A stretch of 64,000 nucleotides of DNA from Ciona intestinalis (Eukaryota > Chordata > Ascidiacea > Phlebobranchia > Cionidae): assembly GCF_000224145.3 (NCBI RefSeq), contig NC_020177.2, positions 3,642,965-3,706,964 on the forward strand. The letters run 5' to 3'. The notes below the pieces were generated by a model. The model saw only the letters and a program-made list of their open reading frames with translations, had not been told where the DNA came from and ran no database searches. This document shows, one piece after another, positions 33,501 to 45,900 of the stretch. The translations under genes and the position numbers were made by a program. How positions within the stretch are numbered: position 1 is the first letter of the stretch; every line of letters starts with the position of its first letter.

Positions 33501-36500
33501 TAAAATAATGGTCGAATTACCACAAAACTTGCTGGTTTGTGTAAATAACCTTTATGTTTGCAGATACGTTAAAGAAGTTGCTCAGTCAGTAACGAAGTCT
33601 GAAGATCATGACGATTTTATGGGGTTCAGTTCGCTACCATTGTCTAGTGTGCCTTCTCAGGGGTTGGAACGATGGTTTAAGCTTAGAGCCGCGCATTCCT
33701 TACAGGTTAATGTGCACGAAACTTTTATTAATATTACAACACACTTAAACGAAACTACACGGACTTATGTAGTGAAATTCATGTATTGTACTGTGGGGCA
33801 AGATGGATATTGGACACATTAATTAACTCCTGTCTAGAATATCGGGAGAATTCTCGGTTTAACTGACTAGTTGTAAACACGTATAAACGTAATGGATAAC
33901 AGTAAGCAGTACTGAGTTGTATCATATTAGTGATGCAATGAACTATAATAGTATCGATATTTCTTGCTACCAATAACTGGAAACAAAAGACACATATAAT
34001 TACTTGCTATAATTTGGATAGACAAGCACTGGCTTTTTGGAAAGTAAATCGCTTCTATTTTAACTCGTATATAAAGGAGCTAGAAATGCCCTATATTTAA
34101 CTTTTATACCATATGCAGAAAGTTTCCGGTCGGATTAAATTACAAGTAGAGGCCCACACACTTCGAAGTACACAAGAACGTGAAAGGAATGAACACAACA
34201 AGTTCCCTGTAGATGTTATTCTAGCTGGTATATTGACCACAGCTGCAGAAATGGCACACAAAGTACACATGTCTTTGAAGGTAAAATAACCTAAATGCAA
34301 ACTTTTCTAATAAATGCTGCAATTGATTTTGTGTTGAATGCTAGTGGGTATGGTCACGGTAGTAAATGTGTAAAAAACGAGATTCTTCGTAGCTGGATTT
34401 TGCCCCAATTAGTACTTTTTAGAGTGCTAACTAGACGGTATTCATCTTGCCCCACAGTACTATACAGACTAGAGAAACCACAGACTTACGTCAGTGACGA
34501 GTAACATACTTTATTTTGAGTGGGGTGCAATACTGTAGATTACGTCACATACTTCCAGCCAAATGACGTCACAGAGTGGGCGGCAACCTGAATTGGCTGC
34601 TCGATCAGATATCCAAATATTTACGAGTGCTGTTAAGAAGACAGATTGCGTTATACGTATGTAAGCGAGAGCTATCACACGACCATAGTTTGACTTATGG
34701 TTTAGTCTGCCCTTTCCGTGTTGGTAAATCAGTAACTTGTTCCTACAAGAACTTTATTGTTTACTTTGTTTGAACGGAAAGTTTTTTGTTGAATTTATAC
34801 AGAGCTGGAGGCCTATTCTTTTGGAACTATAAATTAATTTAAAAAAAAGCAATTTATTTTATTGCAATTCCTAAAGTTTTTTTGTAACCACCTGAAACGC
34901 CGTTTCGAGAAACTATTAACGAGCTTCTGAAAGTGGATTGCTGCTAAAATAATGTCACGTTTTTTAACCATGTTTGCTTAGTCAAACAATCATTGAAATA
35001 TGACTGCGTTACTAAAATGCTACATCACGATTAAGTTACAACTGCATTTTCTGATATATAAAGATTTGCTGGTAATATTATGGATAAAATGGTCCATGTT
35101 TTATTCTTTTTGCGACTCTATAGTACTGTGTATACTTGTACAGGAAGGAGAAGTTTGGAACGCTAATCTACCGAAGCACATGCAAAGCATTATACAAGAA
35201 TTCATCGGTCAAAATGAAATTGATCCTCTCACGTGCGCCATCGTCCGGTGGGAAGTTTTTACAAAAATACATTTGCAGGTAAGTGTGAAACAAAATCGTC
35301 AAAACATTACGTATAAAATGTAGTGACTACTGATTGACTTTGCTTTTAATATATAGTAGGGTTGTGGAAGACGAGACACCTTTTGTAGAAAATATCCAAA
35401 TATCTTGATAGTGTTTTTAAACAACTAACATCGGTCTATAGGAGAGGATACAGTTTTATAATTCTTTGAATGTTCATTGTTTACTACCAAATGTGACAAG
35501 AAAATAGAAGGAAAATTATCTCATCCATCCTCTCTAATAATACGGTTCACATATAGTTCATTGATATAAAAAGCAGTTGGTAGTTTGCCATGACTCTTAT
35601 GTGTGGAGTCATATGTTATTCCGAAACTTATCCAATGACGCTCATATCAATTAGTCACCGCATGGCGTGGATATCATGTTCATTGAAAGACTCATCAAGG
35701 AACTGGACATGCATAGTAGTGATACGAAGTCGGCGCGCGCTGAAAAGTTCACGGTGGATGTCTTATGCGAATCCTTCTCAAATTTCATTCACCATGAGTG
35801 TGAACGACTATCACGTCATAGAGAGGAATTTGCAACAACCAAGGTAAGCGCAAGTTGGAGCATGTTATTCTATATGGGTAAGATGGGATATCGTTAGCAC
35901 ATAATATGCCAAATTTCCTATAATCGTGTTTTGAACTATTAACAACGCTATAATAAGAGCATAATGGGGATAGGGTTATATAATTCTGCAAATTTTCTCT
36001 GTCTACTTCCAAACGGAACGATAAAAGAGAATAAAGCGTGGGCCATCTTACCCCAACCTATTCTTTACTAAATCACAAACGTCAAATACAATTTACGTCA
36101 CAGACCAACTACGTCATCGCGCTAGGAAGCACTCTGCTGTGCTTGAAGAAGCTAACTTCTACCAGCGTATATCAGCTTGTACGAACCATAAACCCTACTA
36201 TTTCTGGATCTTCTGACGTCAGAGATGACGTCACCGACGCGCTGCGACGTGGAACGGAAACGTATTACGTGGAATTGTATGAGAGAAAGTTGGACGAGTC
36301 CATGCAGAAAGAGGAAAAGGAAAATGATAACTCTGAAGACGCTTACTATGGAGGTATTCAATTAACCACGGATTAGCAAGTACATGTTGGAGTTTGAGCC
36401 AACCCGGTCTTTACTTTCAGGTCCGTTGTCTTGCGCGCCCTAGATCTCAGTCTCACCCATAGTAGCATAGATAGTACATGAAAAGACGATTCATTGTTTG

Positions 36501-39500
36501 TTTTGAAAGTATCGTTTTTCACAGGCGATGAAATACAAGTGTTGATCAAGTTGGCGGATCGTATCTATCAAGATCTGATGCTCGGTCACAGCATATACAA
36601 CGGGGTGTTTCAAAAGATACTTGGAATTAGTTACAGCGCAATTGTACACGATATAGTTGCCAAGAGCTTTGCCAAAGATGCGAGCGAAGCGATGAGCAAA
36701 GTCAATAAACACCTCAGCCTTGTAGAAGGTTCGCGAAAGTAGTTTTGTAAATTAAAAGTATAAAGTTGAACTTCCTGGGGCAACTCTGGCCTAATGGGTA
36801 GCGTTTTTTGGTAGCATTTTTGTGGTGGCATTTTTCAGGTCGATTTTCAAAAAACCTAATATCTGAATAGCAACATTATACACTTTCGTAAAAAAAACGT
36901 TTTTCTACAGACCCAAATCACGTCGAATCGGAATCGAAAAGCACCCTCTTGTTTCGCCTCTATTTAAGCGTGAAGAATTTGTCCGAACTTTGCAACAAAC
37001 TAGGAGTAACAACAACCAGCATGAAAACACCTTCAATAACGATGGTTGACGGTGAGAAACTTAAACAATATTTGAGCGAATAAGTCCTTCCAAAAAATAT
37101 ATTTTTATTTTGTGTTATTTTATACAACATATTTCGTGCATTTCTGGTTAATCGTTAAGCGTCTGTTTGATGTTTTGTGGCGAGAATTTCTTAACACTTT
37201 ACACGCCTTAGCAAACTATATGGGCAAACAAACCGTTTTATTCTATTTGTTTTGCAAAAAAGTTTTTTTTTTGTTTTTTTGAAATGTAAAATAATAACAG
37301 TCGTTTTGCAGGCCAGAGCATCGACAAAAACGGAAACGATGAAGCGAATTTAAGAGGTTTTGTTGACTGGTTTCGGCCAACTGTACTGCGATGGCTCCAG
37401 ATGTCTAGGGGACGAACTAACAGCCGACTCCGCAAAGCAGTCGAGTTAGACCCAGCAAGAAGAGTGGACGATATAGTGAAACATACTTCGTCAGCGGTCG
37501 ACACTATTGGATGTCTCACCGGGATAAGTTGCTTTCTATTTTATTCCATTTTCCAATTGAATCTGTATGTAATGACATTTAATTTGTTTTATACTTTTCC
37601 TATGAATAATATAAGGTATAGAGTTTCGTTAAGGCCTACGGTTGGTTTAGTTTTTGTCATTAAAACAAAACAATATGTGTTTTCAAATGTCTTGATGTTC
37701 CTTTTAAAACGAAGTTAACATTTTCCAATTCTTTCTATACGTAGTGACGTTCTGGCGAAGTCTTGTTTGGCCAGACCCTGTGGACGCATACACGATAGCA
37801 CTTCGACTCACAGACGACATGGCAAACGCTGTAGAATGCTACGCTGATTTGGTGCATGGAAAATTAAAGCAGGTCGGTTTCTTTGACGAAGAGGGGCAGT
37901 TCGACGTTACGGAGGAGCTATGTTTGACTCTGAATAATTTGCAGGTTTGTAATACAGTTGTAGTTGTATTTTGCGCTGTTAAGTGTTTTTTACCCTGATA
38001 AAGACGATCTGTATATAAGATATCGAAACATCGGTACACAAATATGTGGCCACCTTTATCGTAAAATACGAACAGTGTAGCATATGAATTAAATCTTGTA
38101 TATTTTGTATTTTTTAGTTTGTGAAGTCGTTCCTTGACAGTATTCCTGACAAAATGAACTTCAAGAAAATGGCAGAATCCGTCGGTGAGTGAATGTGTGT
38201 GTGTGTGGGGGGGGGGGGTATACAGGAACACTATAAAGTTGCTACAATGCTGTATCGTGAGACTGTGGTTACATAATGCTGTAAATATTCTTTGTTAACT
38301 TTCAAATGGGCGATAAAAGTGAATGAAAACATGGACCGTCTTACTATCTCAACCTTTTTTCCAACTGTCGCATTTTACTTACTTGTTTTACAAAGGGTTT
38401 ATATAGGTATTTTTTTACAGAGCGTCATCCAGAGGGACCAAGTGGTCAGAGGGTAATGGCAACGTTTGATGCTCTAATTAACACTGCTCAGATCGGAATG
38501 AAAAAGAAGATCAAATCTGTGACAGGAGTTGTTGGGAGCAAGATCAGAGTAAGTAATAGGATTTTTACAGCTCTAAGTTTGAAACAGCGGTTCTGCTATT
38601 TAAATAAAATTTGCATGTGTTTCTTTTCTAGACACAGATAGGTCTGGTGCACATCCTTCACGATAATTGCAAAACATACAGGCTACATATAGGTCAAATC
38701 CTTGTATATTTATAAATATATTTACAAGGCACCTAAGCCGCTTGGTAAATATTATTCAATACCTAATGGTTCTGTCTTCCTTACAGCCTGACATTCGAAA
38801 ATATTTGCGGAACTTTGCAAGTGAGGTAACAAAGGGCAGTGCAGGTTCTAATTTCCACGGTAGCGACCCGCTGGTGAAAAAGAACCTAAAAACTAGAGCT
38901 GGTGGTGCGATCAGACCCCTCATGAAATATTTGGAGGAAAATATAATAACGTTGAAAGAATGGCTGTGTGAGGTAAACGAATGAATGTAACTTATTTATT
39001 CACGCGTTCCAAGTCAATCCAGTCATTTTAACATGGGTATTTCATACACCTATATCTTACGAGTTACCACATATGTAGGAAAGGCAGGATATGGTTTTAC
39101 GTTGTATGGGCAAAGCGTCGTCTTTTGACTTTTTAATACGGAAAGTATATAGCCTGACAGTGGCCTGACTGAAGTACGCAGTTTATAGATTAAAATCCAC
39201 AATGCATAATATTTCCCTTAATGATTTCCAGCCGAACTTTAAGCGTCTTTTAGAAGTTTTGTGGCGAGAATCTCTCAACAGTTTACATGTCGTCTCCTTG
39301 GTCGACTTTGTGGATAAGAAACCATTTTTCTTCTATCTTTGCAGGTTGGTATAGAGGTTAACGTATTTGGTAACTATATATAGGATGATGGTACATGCAT
39401 TCATTCTCGTGTGGTCCCTTTTGGTGGTAAACAAAGAATATTTATATCAGAAATATGTAACCGTATCCACACGACTTCAAAAAGCGTTGTTAATTGTTAA

Positions 39501-42441
39501 AATCGCGGACATGGGATATTATGTGTTATCCATCATCTTTCCCCATTGTAAAATGTTGCATGGTAAAGTGATTGCTAGAAGAACTTACATGTCAGACTAT
39601 AGCTTGCAAAAACTTGAAAAGTGGGGTCGTGAAATTCTAATACTAAGATGTGTTTAGGTACATACTGGACCATTATCTTATGGAGTTCTTCCACGCTGAA
39701 GGACACGGAATCGCAAGAGAAAGAATGACCAACATGGACGAGTACCGAGTCCTCGGGTCGGAACTTAAAATGCGAAGTGCAAAGACGGAAGACCTGATTA
39801 GACTCTTCTATTTGCAGGTAAACATAAGATTAAACCTGAATTTAATTACCTGTTTATGTTAAAAATGCAAGACAATTAACTGAAATTGCTCCAACCTAGT
39901 GATTTCTTATGGGTTGTCTAAATTTTCAGCAATACATTTGGTAAAATCAAGAAAAAAATCACCGACAAAGTTGCATATAGTACGGTGGGGGAAGATGGGA
40001 CACCTTTAGCACATAATATCCAAATATCGTGATCGTGTTTTTCAACAATTAACAACGGTCTATGAAAGTCGCGAGGATACGGTTTTATAACTGTTTGAAT
40101 ATTCTTTGTTTGCTACCAGATTGAACGAGGATATAGAATGGAAAGGTGTCCCATCTTCCACCAACCTACTATATTAAACAAGTTATACATTCATAAAGTT
40201 TCCCAATAACACCACTTGTATGTTACAGATGTACGAAGACCAACAACGAGTTACTTCACCCACCTACGGTTGCCTTAATGTGTTTGCTTCCTATGATGCC
40301 ATGTCAGATGAATTACACGTTGATATAATCAGCGCTAGTGATCTGCTGCCATTGGACGTGAACGGACTTAGCGACCCGTTCGTAACTGTTAGGTGAGAAA
40401 CGTTATTTTAGAAACGAAGACGAACTAGAGAGACATGATTTTAGCTGTAATTGTTTAAAGCCATTTTCGGTTAAAATGTCTAAACCAACGAGATGTCACA
40501 ATGGTACAGCAGTTACCAAAGAGAAACTAAATTCCTATCATAAAATTTTAAAATAGTTTGTCTTTTTTAACGATTTTACATTTTCGTACAGACTTGCCCC
40601 TAAAATGACGTTTAAAGACAACAGTACACGTCAAACTTTGGTCGAAAAAAAGACGGTGAACCCAGTTTTTACCGACGAAAGTTTCGTATTTGAAGTGGAG
40701 AGAAGTACGATGGAACTTGAAGGCATGGTCGTTATATTTACAGTGTTAGATCATGATGTGTTGAGCGCTAATGACCTTGAAGGAGAAGCGGTGCTACCTC
40801 TTAACCAAGTTCTGGATGGTAACAGGTAATTCTTCTGGAGAATAATTAGATACCTCGGTTGTCAGTTATCTATTCGAAGAAGGTAACGAGGGTCATATTA
40901 TCAGATTAGTTTTAAAGAGTAGCCTATATAAAACGAACGTTCAGGACAAAAATGGGCTCGCATAGGATAGATAGGTTGGGCCCTACACCAGTACATGGAT
41001 AATTAGAAATTAGGCGTTTTTTAGCTTTTATGTACAATAAAAGTGTATACGCATACCGTAGTTTGTGCACTACACCAATATACAGTAGTGTGGGGGAAGA
41101 TATAGGACACCTTTTAACTCGATTTTCTTGACCCATTTAGTAGTAAACAAAGAACATTCAAAGAATTATGAAACTACATCCTCACGACTCCGATAGACCG
41201 TTGTTAATTGTTTAAAACACGATCAGGATATTTTGATATTATGTGCTGAAGGTGTCCCATCTTCCCCCACCCTACTATATATAGCAACAAAGATGTGACG
41301 TTTTTTGATTTAATACTCCTTGTTGGTGTGCTAAAGCGATTAAATGTACGTTTAATGGCGCTTAGTTTAGCTTCAGACGGTAGATAATACGTGGCGTGTC
41401 TCAGTTTTAAGCGGAGTATTTGTTGTGACTGGTTTATACTGTAGAGTTGCAGAATGTAATAACGTTGTATCTAAATTTATAACTTCTGTGTTGTATCTAA
41501 AGAACATTGTCCTGCAATAATGATTTTACAATTTCACTATAATGTATGAGATGACTTATAGCACGTCTCACAGTAAGAGTTATTTGTCTATGCATATGGA
41601 GAGTCTCGAACAAGCAATATTACTTTGCATATTCAGAAAACGAAAGGCTAACGAAGTTTCTATTACGCACAATACAAGTGCGTTGTGCAACACGTACAAG
41701 CGTTAACTCCTAATATGGGAACACTTATGGCTAATTATTGGATCGATCGAAAAGTATTGCTCATGTAGTAATACACGATGCTCAACCAGGTGTATGGTAG
41801 GCCCACATACTGATCGATTACCTTCTTGCAGGAATCGCGGAAAGAATTTCAAGCTTCCGTTAACACAACCCGTTGTTGTAAAGATATCACCAAAGATGAA
41901 GCGAAAACAGGTAAAAACGCACTCTCGGTAAAGTTTAGGAAAACTAGTATAGTAGGGTGGGGGAAAACGGAACACCTTTAGCACTTAATATCCAGATATC
42001 CTAATTGTGTTTTAAACAATTAACTACAGTCTATGAGAGTCGTGAGAATGCGGTTTCATAATTCTTTGAATGTTCTTTGTTTACTACCAAATGGGACGTA
42101 AAAATATCTTCCCCCACCCTACTATATAAACAAAACACGACGTTTTTATTGCTCTTTTTGACAAAAGTACTCAAAACTATTGCTGTTTTAAAAACAATCT
42201 TTGTTTATTTTCGCAGCTGTCTTCCAAGAAAGACGAAAACTGCAACGGAAGCATCGCTGGCGAATCTGTCTCAAGCTCGAAGATAAGCAACGATGATTAC
42301 GAACTCGATTATGAATGCGCGCAAATAATCAGCCCTGTTCTCTTGCTGCAAGGACGGAGCGGTTTTGACAAAGATGCCGACGAATTTTGTCGCTGGCGAC
42401 GGAAACTAGAAAGCTCCATCGAGACCGATATTAAGAAATAG
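30575..42441 (+). CDS. Munc13-4/BAIAP3-like protein, C2-MHD-C2, 19 exons
   Basis: Priming factor for SNARE-dependent exocytosis (family role). Exons: 30575-31170, 33564-33705, 34119-34280, 35144-35278, 35655-35843, 36104-36353, 36525-36728, 36911-37051, 37312-37527, 37745-37944, 38118-38184, 38421-38548, 38787-38972, 39232-39344, 39658-39817, 40229-40392, 40592-40825, 41832-41910 and 42217-42441. Total 3591 bases, 1196 residues, with all phases consistent. An N-terminal C2 domain starts near residue 94 (AKDVDGTSDPYC, then LTPEWNETLEL and WDSDE). The MUN/MHD region includes SAVDTIGCLTGI and WRSLVWPDPVDAYTIALRLT. A second C2 domain spans about 978-1120 (LDVNGLSDPFVTV, LDHDVLSANDLEGEA). There is no C1 domain, as in UNC13D and BAIAP3. 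Two donors are weak (G|GTTCGC after 36728, A|GTTGCT after 37527). The start ATG could lie further upstream, because the frame is open 5'. A poly(A) signal lies at 42652-42657. UNC13D versus BAIAP3 is not resolved. Confidence 0.93.
31551..31799 (+). repeat. MITE copies, nested or adjacent
   Basis: The ends tactgtggggtaagatggga and cttaccccaccccactatac, with an extra end (cccatattaccccgactgac), suggest two overlapping insertions. Lies in intron 1 of the Munc13-like gene. Confidence 0.6.
32941..33118 (+). repeat. MITE copy
   Basis: tatagtggagtggggagaga to tcttcccccaccctactcta, same intron. Confidence 0.7.
33318..33470 (+). repeat. MITE copy, diverged
   Basis: Retains the inner blocks (gaggatacagtcatac, gtttagtaccaaatgggacg) and the end taccccaacctccc. 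Confidence 0.5.
35352..35549 (+). repeat. MITE copy
   Basis: tatagtagggttgtggaaga start, diverged 3' end. Intron 4 of the Munc13-like gene. Confidence 0.65.
35868..36066 (+). repeat. MITE copy, second subtype
   Basis: atgggtaagatgggatatcg to gccatcttaccccaacctat. It fills most of intron 5. Confidence 0.65.
37141..37257 (+). pseudogene. Vestigial duplicate of Munc13-like exon 14
   Basis: Sequence in intron 8 aligns without gaps to exon 14 (39232-39344) and its flanks. Shared blocks include taagcgtct, gttttgtggcgagaat, tacac/tacat and attctatttgttttgca versus cttctatctttgcag. The frame is still open and reads VKRLFDVLWREFLNTLH where exon 14 has FKRLLEVLWRESLNSLH. The acceptor CAG is changed to TGG and the donor GGTTGG to AAAAAAG, so it cannot be spliced as a copy of the original exon. 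I read it as an ectopic exon duplication that has lost its splice sites. Confidence 0.75.
38189..38219 (+). repeat. Simple repeat (tg)n with poly-G run
   Basis: Alternating tg followed by about eleven G, in intron 11 of the Munc13-like gene. Confidence 0.9.
38978..39090 (+). repeat. SINE-like repeat copy
   Basis: Begins gaatgaatgtaacttattta right after the exon 13 donor region; the tail is lost. Confidence 0.65.
39372..39548 (+). repeat. MITE copy, diverged
   Basis: Inner blocks ggtggtaaacaaagaatatt and tgttaattgtta with end catctttccccat. Intron 14. Confidence 0.5.
39976..40173 (+). repeat. MITE copy, full length
   Basis: tatagtacggtgggggaaga to cttccaccaacctactata. Intron 15. Confidence 0.75.
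41081..41278 (+). repeat. MITE copy, full length, reverse internal order
   Basis: tacagtagtgtgggggaaga to cttcccccaccctactata. Intron 17. Confidence 0.75.
41948..42126 (+). repeat. MITE copy
   Basis: tatagtagggtgggggaaaa to cttcccccaccctactata. It fills most of intron 18. A deletion near the 3' end removes the ggtgtccc block. Confidence 0.75.
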
Positions 42442-42501
42442 AATTTCTAAATTGGAAAAAATACTGTCAATTCAATCGCCATTTTGTTACCTAATATATG
42501 T

Positions 42502-42535
<34 letters not shown>

Positions 42536-42909
42536 CATGCATACTGTAAGACCGATTTTTTTGTAACTTGTTTCGCAGTTACACTGCAGAGCGAAATTAT
42601 TCATCTGAAATATAATTTTATTGAAAAGATTGGCGTTCAAATCAAAGAGAAAATAAAAAATTAGTCAGAAATGTTTTGACAAAAGTGGATGCGGTAAAAA
42701 CAGTAGAAAATTGTCATGGTGAAATATAGGTTTTTTTCAAAGAAAAAGAAAACAGATTATATATAAAATTACACCAACTTTTTTAAGAACATACAAAAGT
42801 GTAAAAGATTTGCAAAACAAATGTCACTATTATAAAAGGTGCAAACAAAGCCTGATGAAAATGTGACAAAAAAATCAGTGAAAAACATCAAATAAAAAAA
42901 GTGTGTAAG
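42442..42909. other. Shared 3' region of two convergent genes
   Basis: The stop codons of the Munc13-like gene and DNA2 are about 470 bases apart. The region holds an (AT)n microsatellite (42503-42536), AATAAA on the plus strand (42652-42657) and TTTATT, a minus-strand signal, at about 42616. The two 3' UTRs may therefore overlap. Confidence 0.5.
42503..42536 (+). repeat. (AT)n microsatellite
   Basis: About 15 AT units in the 3' UTR of the Munc13-like gene. Confidence 0.95.
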
Positions 42910-45900
42910 TTATATAAAATGTAGTAAGCTGTTGGATTGCACATATTCAATTATCTTCTTGCACGGCTCGTACTCCAATAAACTGCGTGTACAGCCGACC
43001 ATTACCAACTTGTGCTTGGCTCGAGTAATACCAACATTCAAACGCCTCCAGTCATTCAACAACTCCCCTTTCTAAAAAAAATGCAAAAAGTTAGAAGTGT
43101 GGTTCATTGTTTAATTAAAATTTACTTACCTTTTCTGCAAGTGGTTCTTTTTTGCTTCTTACAAATGAGAGCAGGATAACACTTTTGTCCCTTCCTTGGT
43201 ATTTATCCACTGTGTTTATTTCCACCAATGTCGTGTTTTCTGTTAAATATTATTGAAAATAAGCCGTAAGTGCATAATGTTGGTTCCAGAGTCTCAAAAC
43301 ATACAAAAAATGTTAGTCATTTTTTGAATGACTAATGCAAAACAATATTCAAAACATGCCAAGTTCCAGAGAAAAAATAAAGTCTGTCATTTCAGAGTTA
43401 CTCCAGGTCATTGAAATTCTGTATTGCATGGGTGAGGTCATACAGCAATGCATGCCATGGGGCCTGGGTTTTAGGCCAAAGCCTATTACCAACCCAATGA
43501 AATTCTAACACCTCTTCCTGTAAAGATATGACCTGCCTAACTGATCATCATATACAACACTAACTTTTCACGCCTACTACTGCTAAAATATTGTTTGTGA
43601 GAATTACTAGTTCTGTAATATACTGCTAGGTCTGTTGATCAGATTCTATGCTATACACGTCTCAATGATTAGAATTCACAATGTCCACATATCTTCATTA
43701 TTTCTTTCTAAAATGCCACCAAGTATAGGAAAGCATTTTTTTGACGTTGAAGATTTTGGTCGTGCACTCCAAGCAAGAACCTAAAATATTTCAGCAGAAA
43801 ATTCTGGCAGATTCAAAAAGTTTACAAAGAAAAAATTAACTAGTCCAGCTCTGCTGACTTGCACACATATTGCATGTCACATTACCTTCAATTGAATTCA
43901 TTTTTTCCTCAATTGCCCGCAGCTGTTTACGAAACGGAGCAATAATTCCAATTTTACTTGGTGAGCAACCTGCCTGTTGATTTTGGTAACAAATGATTTT
44001 AATAACAAGGTATGTAAAGTGTAACAGTTGTGCGTTTCTGTATGTGTATAGGGGTTATGTTTAGGGTACCGTAGGGGTGCCTCAGGTCAGTCAGGTAACA
44101 GGTCATGTCACCCCAACAAAACACACAAGGCCACCTTGAATTTAGGCCACAGTTGGCCCATTTCCCCAATAATTGGCCAGAGTTGGCCCATAAGTATACC
44201 AACCCTGGCAATGGTGATATGGTTATAGTAGTATCATAATGTTATACCTTAATCAGCCACTGAGCTATAGTAGTTACAATGGTGGCTTCATACATGTTCT
44301 GTATACCGTGTTCAACTTCTGATTCATATGCCTCTCTCTGTAAGGGTAAGAGTTGGTTAATTTTTTACAAAAGTCACTTGTGGTGATTCTGCACGTTTAA
44401 CAAATTGGTTGGGCAACCTTAAAAGTTAGTAGAAAGTTAATGAACAATCTACGACAGCCTATAGTGAATAAGATGGGGTAATGAGCCTGGTCTAGCCTAA
44501 ATTCAAGGTTCCATGCCTCATTGTATGATCTCACTCATGCATGATATTTATATAAACACATAGAAATAGCAGAAAATTCCACTATTTTATTTAAACTGAT
44601 ATTTTTTACCTTAGATGTATCTAGAAATATTACCGACGTCTTCGGATCAATAGTACGTAACAGCCACTCGATGTCAGTATCGGGCAACATGCTTTTTACC
44701 AAGTCATAATTATCGAGTTTAACTGTCGCTTCAGCCACTGTAGGATGCGCACACTCAAGCCTTCCCTCGTAAGTTACATGGTTGCTTAATGCCATGATCT
44801 CCCTGGAAAAAAGTAGTGTATTCTTAACGTTTTGTCTGCCATTGTTTACGTTATGCCTATCAGGTAATGGGCCAATTCTGACCTAAGTCTTAGTAGAAGA
44901 GTAGTAGTCACATTAAAAACTAAACAGTCAAACAAAATCTAGATTTGTTACTCTGCACTGTTATATAGGTAAGGTAGAGTGGGTAACAAATCAGTACACT
45001 AATATTTTCACACATACTTGTTCATTCTATATTGCAGTGTAAGTTCACACAGAGCCGGTTTGTGTGAAGTTAGTCTTCTGAACAGACTCTCATCAGCTCC
45101 CATTTTCCTGAGAAAATGTTTAAACAATTTTTTCCTAAGAAAGTTGTTAATTGTTTCAAATATGTAATATTAAGTGCTAACGGTACCCCAGTTACCCCAC
45201 AGAACTACATTTAAAAAATGCTTTTTCAAAGTTTTTTTTTATACTTTGCCTCTTGGCTGACTACAAGTGGTGGAAGTTGCAGATGGTCTCCAACAAGAAC
45301 GAAACGTTCCGAGTGAAAGAGAGGAGCTAGGCAGGCAGGTTGCGCAATCTGGGATGCTTCGTCCACGATACAAACGTCAAAAATTGGTCGATTTTGCCCC
45401 GGGATGGCAAAAAATATGTGTGAGGTGACGGACAAGCATGTGCAACCCACTACACGCTGTGGAGAATGTATTTAAAGTAATTAATTATTGTGTTTTTCGA
45501 GATTTTTTTTAGGATAGGGTTTGGGACTGTGTTGTGGATGGGAGTCCCGAGTTGGACTGGTCACATGAACATTTATATAAAGCTTTCTGGGTGTTGAGGT
45601 AATGGGCCAATTCTGGCCTAAATCCTAAGTCCTTGACAAGGACCTCACCCACATGAATAAAATTCTCTGATTTGTTTGTATTAAATACTCAATAACTCAA
45701 CCCTGAAGACTTAAAGTACCTTACCACAAAACTTATGTATTTTAAACAATAAGAGACAATAAACCCTAAATTCAGATTGTCATAGTTAACACAATAAAGA
45801 CTACACTTTACTCACATATTCATCATATAGTTTCTGAAGTTCTGTGGGTGATTTTAGGTTTTGTGACAAAACCGCTTCAGTGTATGGCAGGACATTGGGG

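Noticed and set aside
36631..36831. Minus-strand ORF over Munc13-like exon 7
   Set aside because: Antisense shadow of a confirmed exon.
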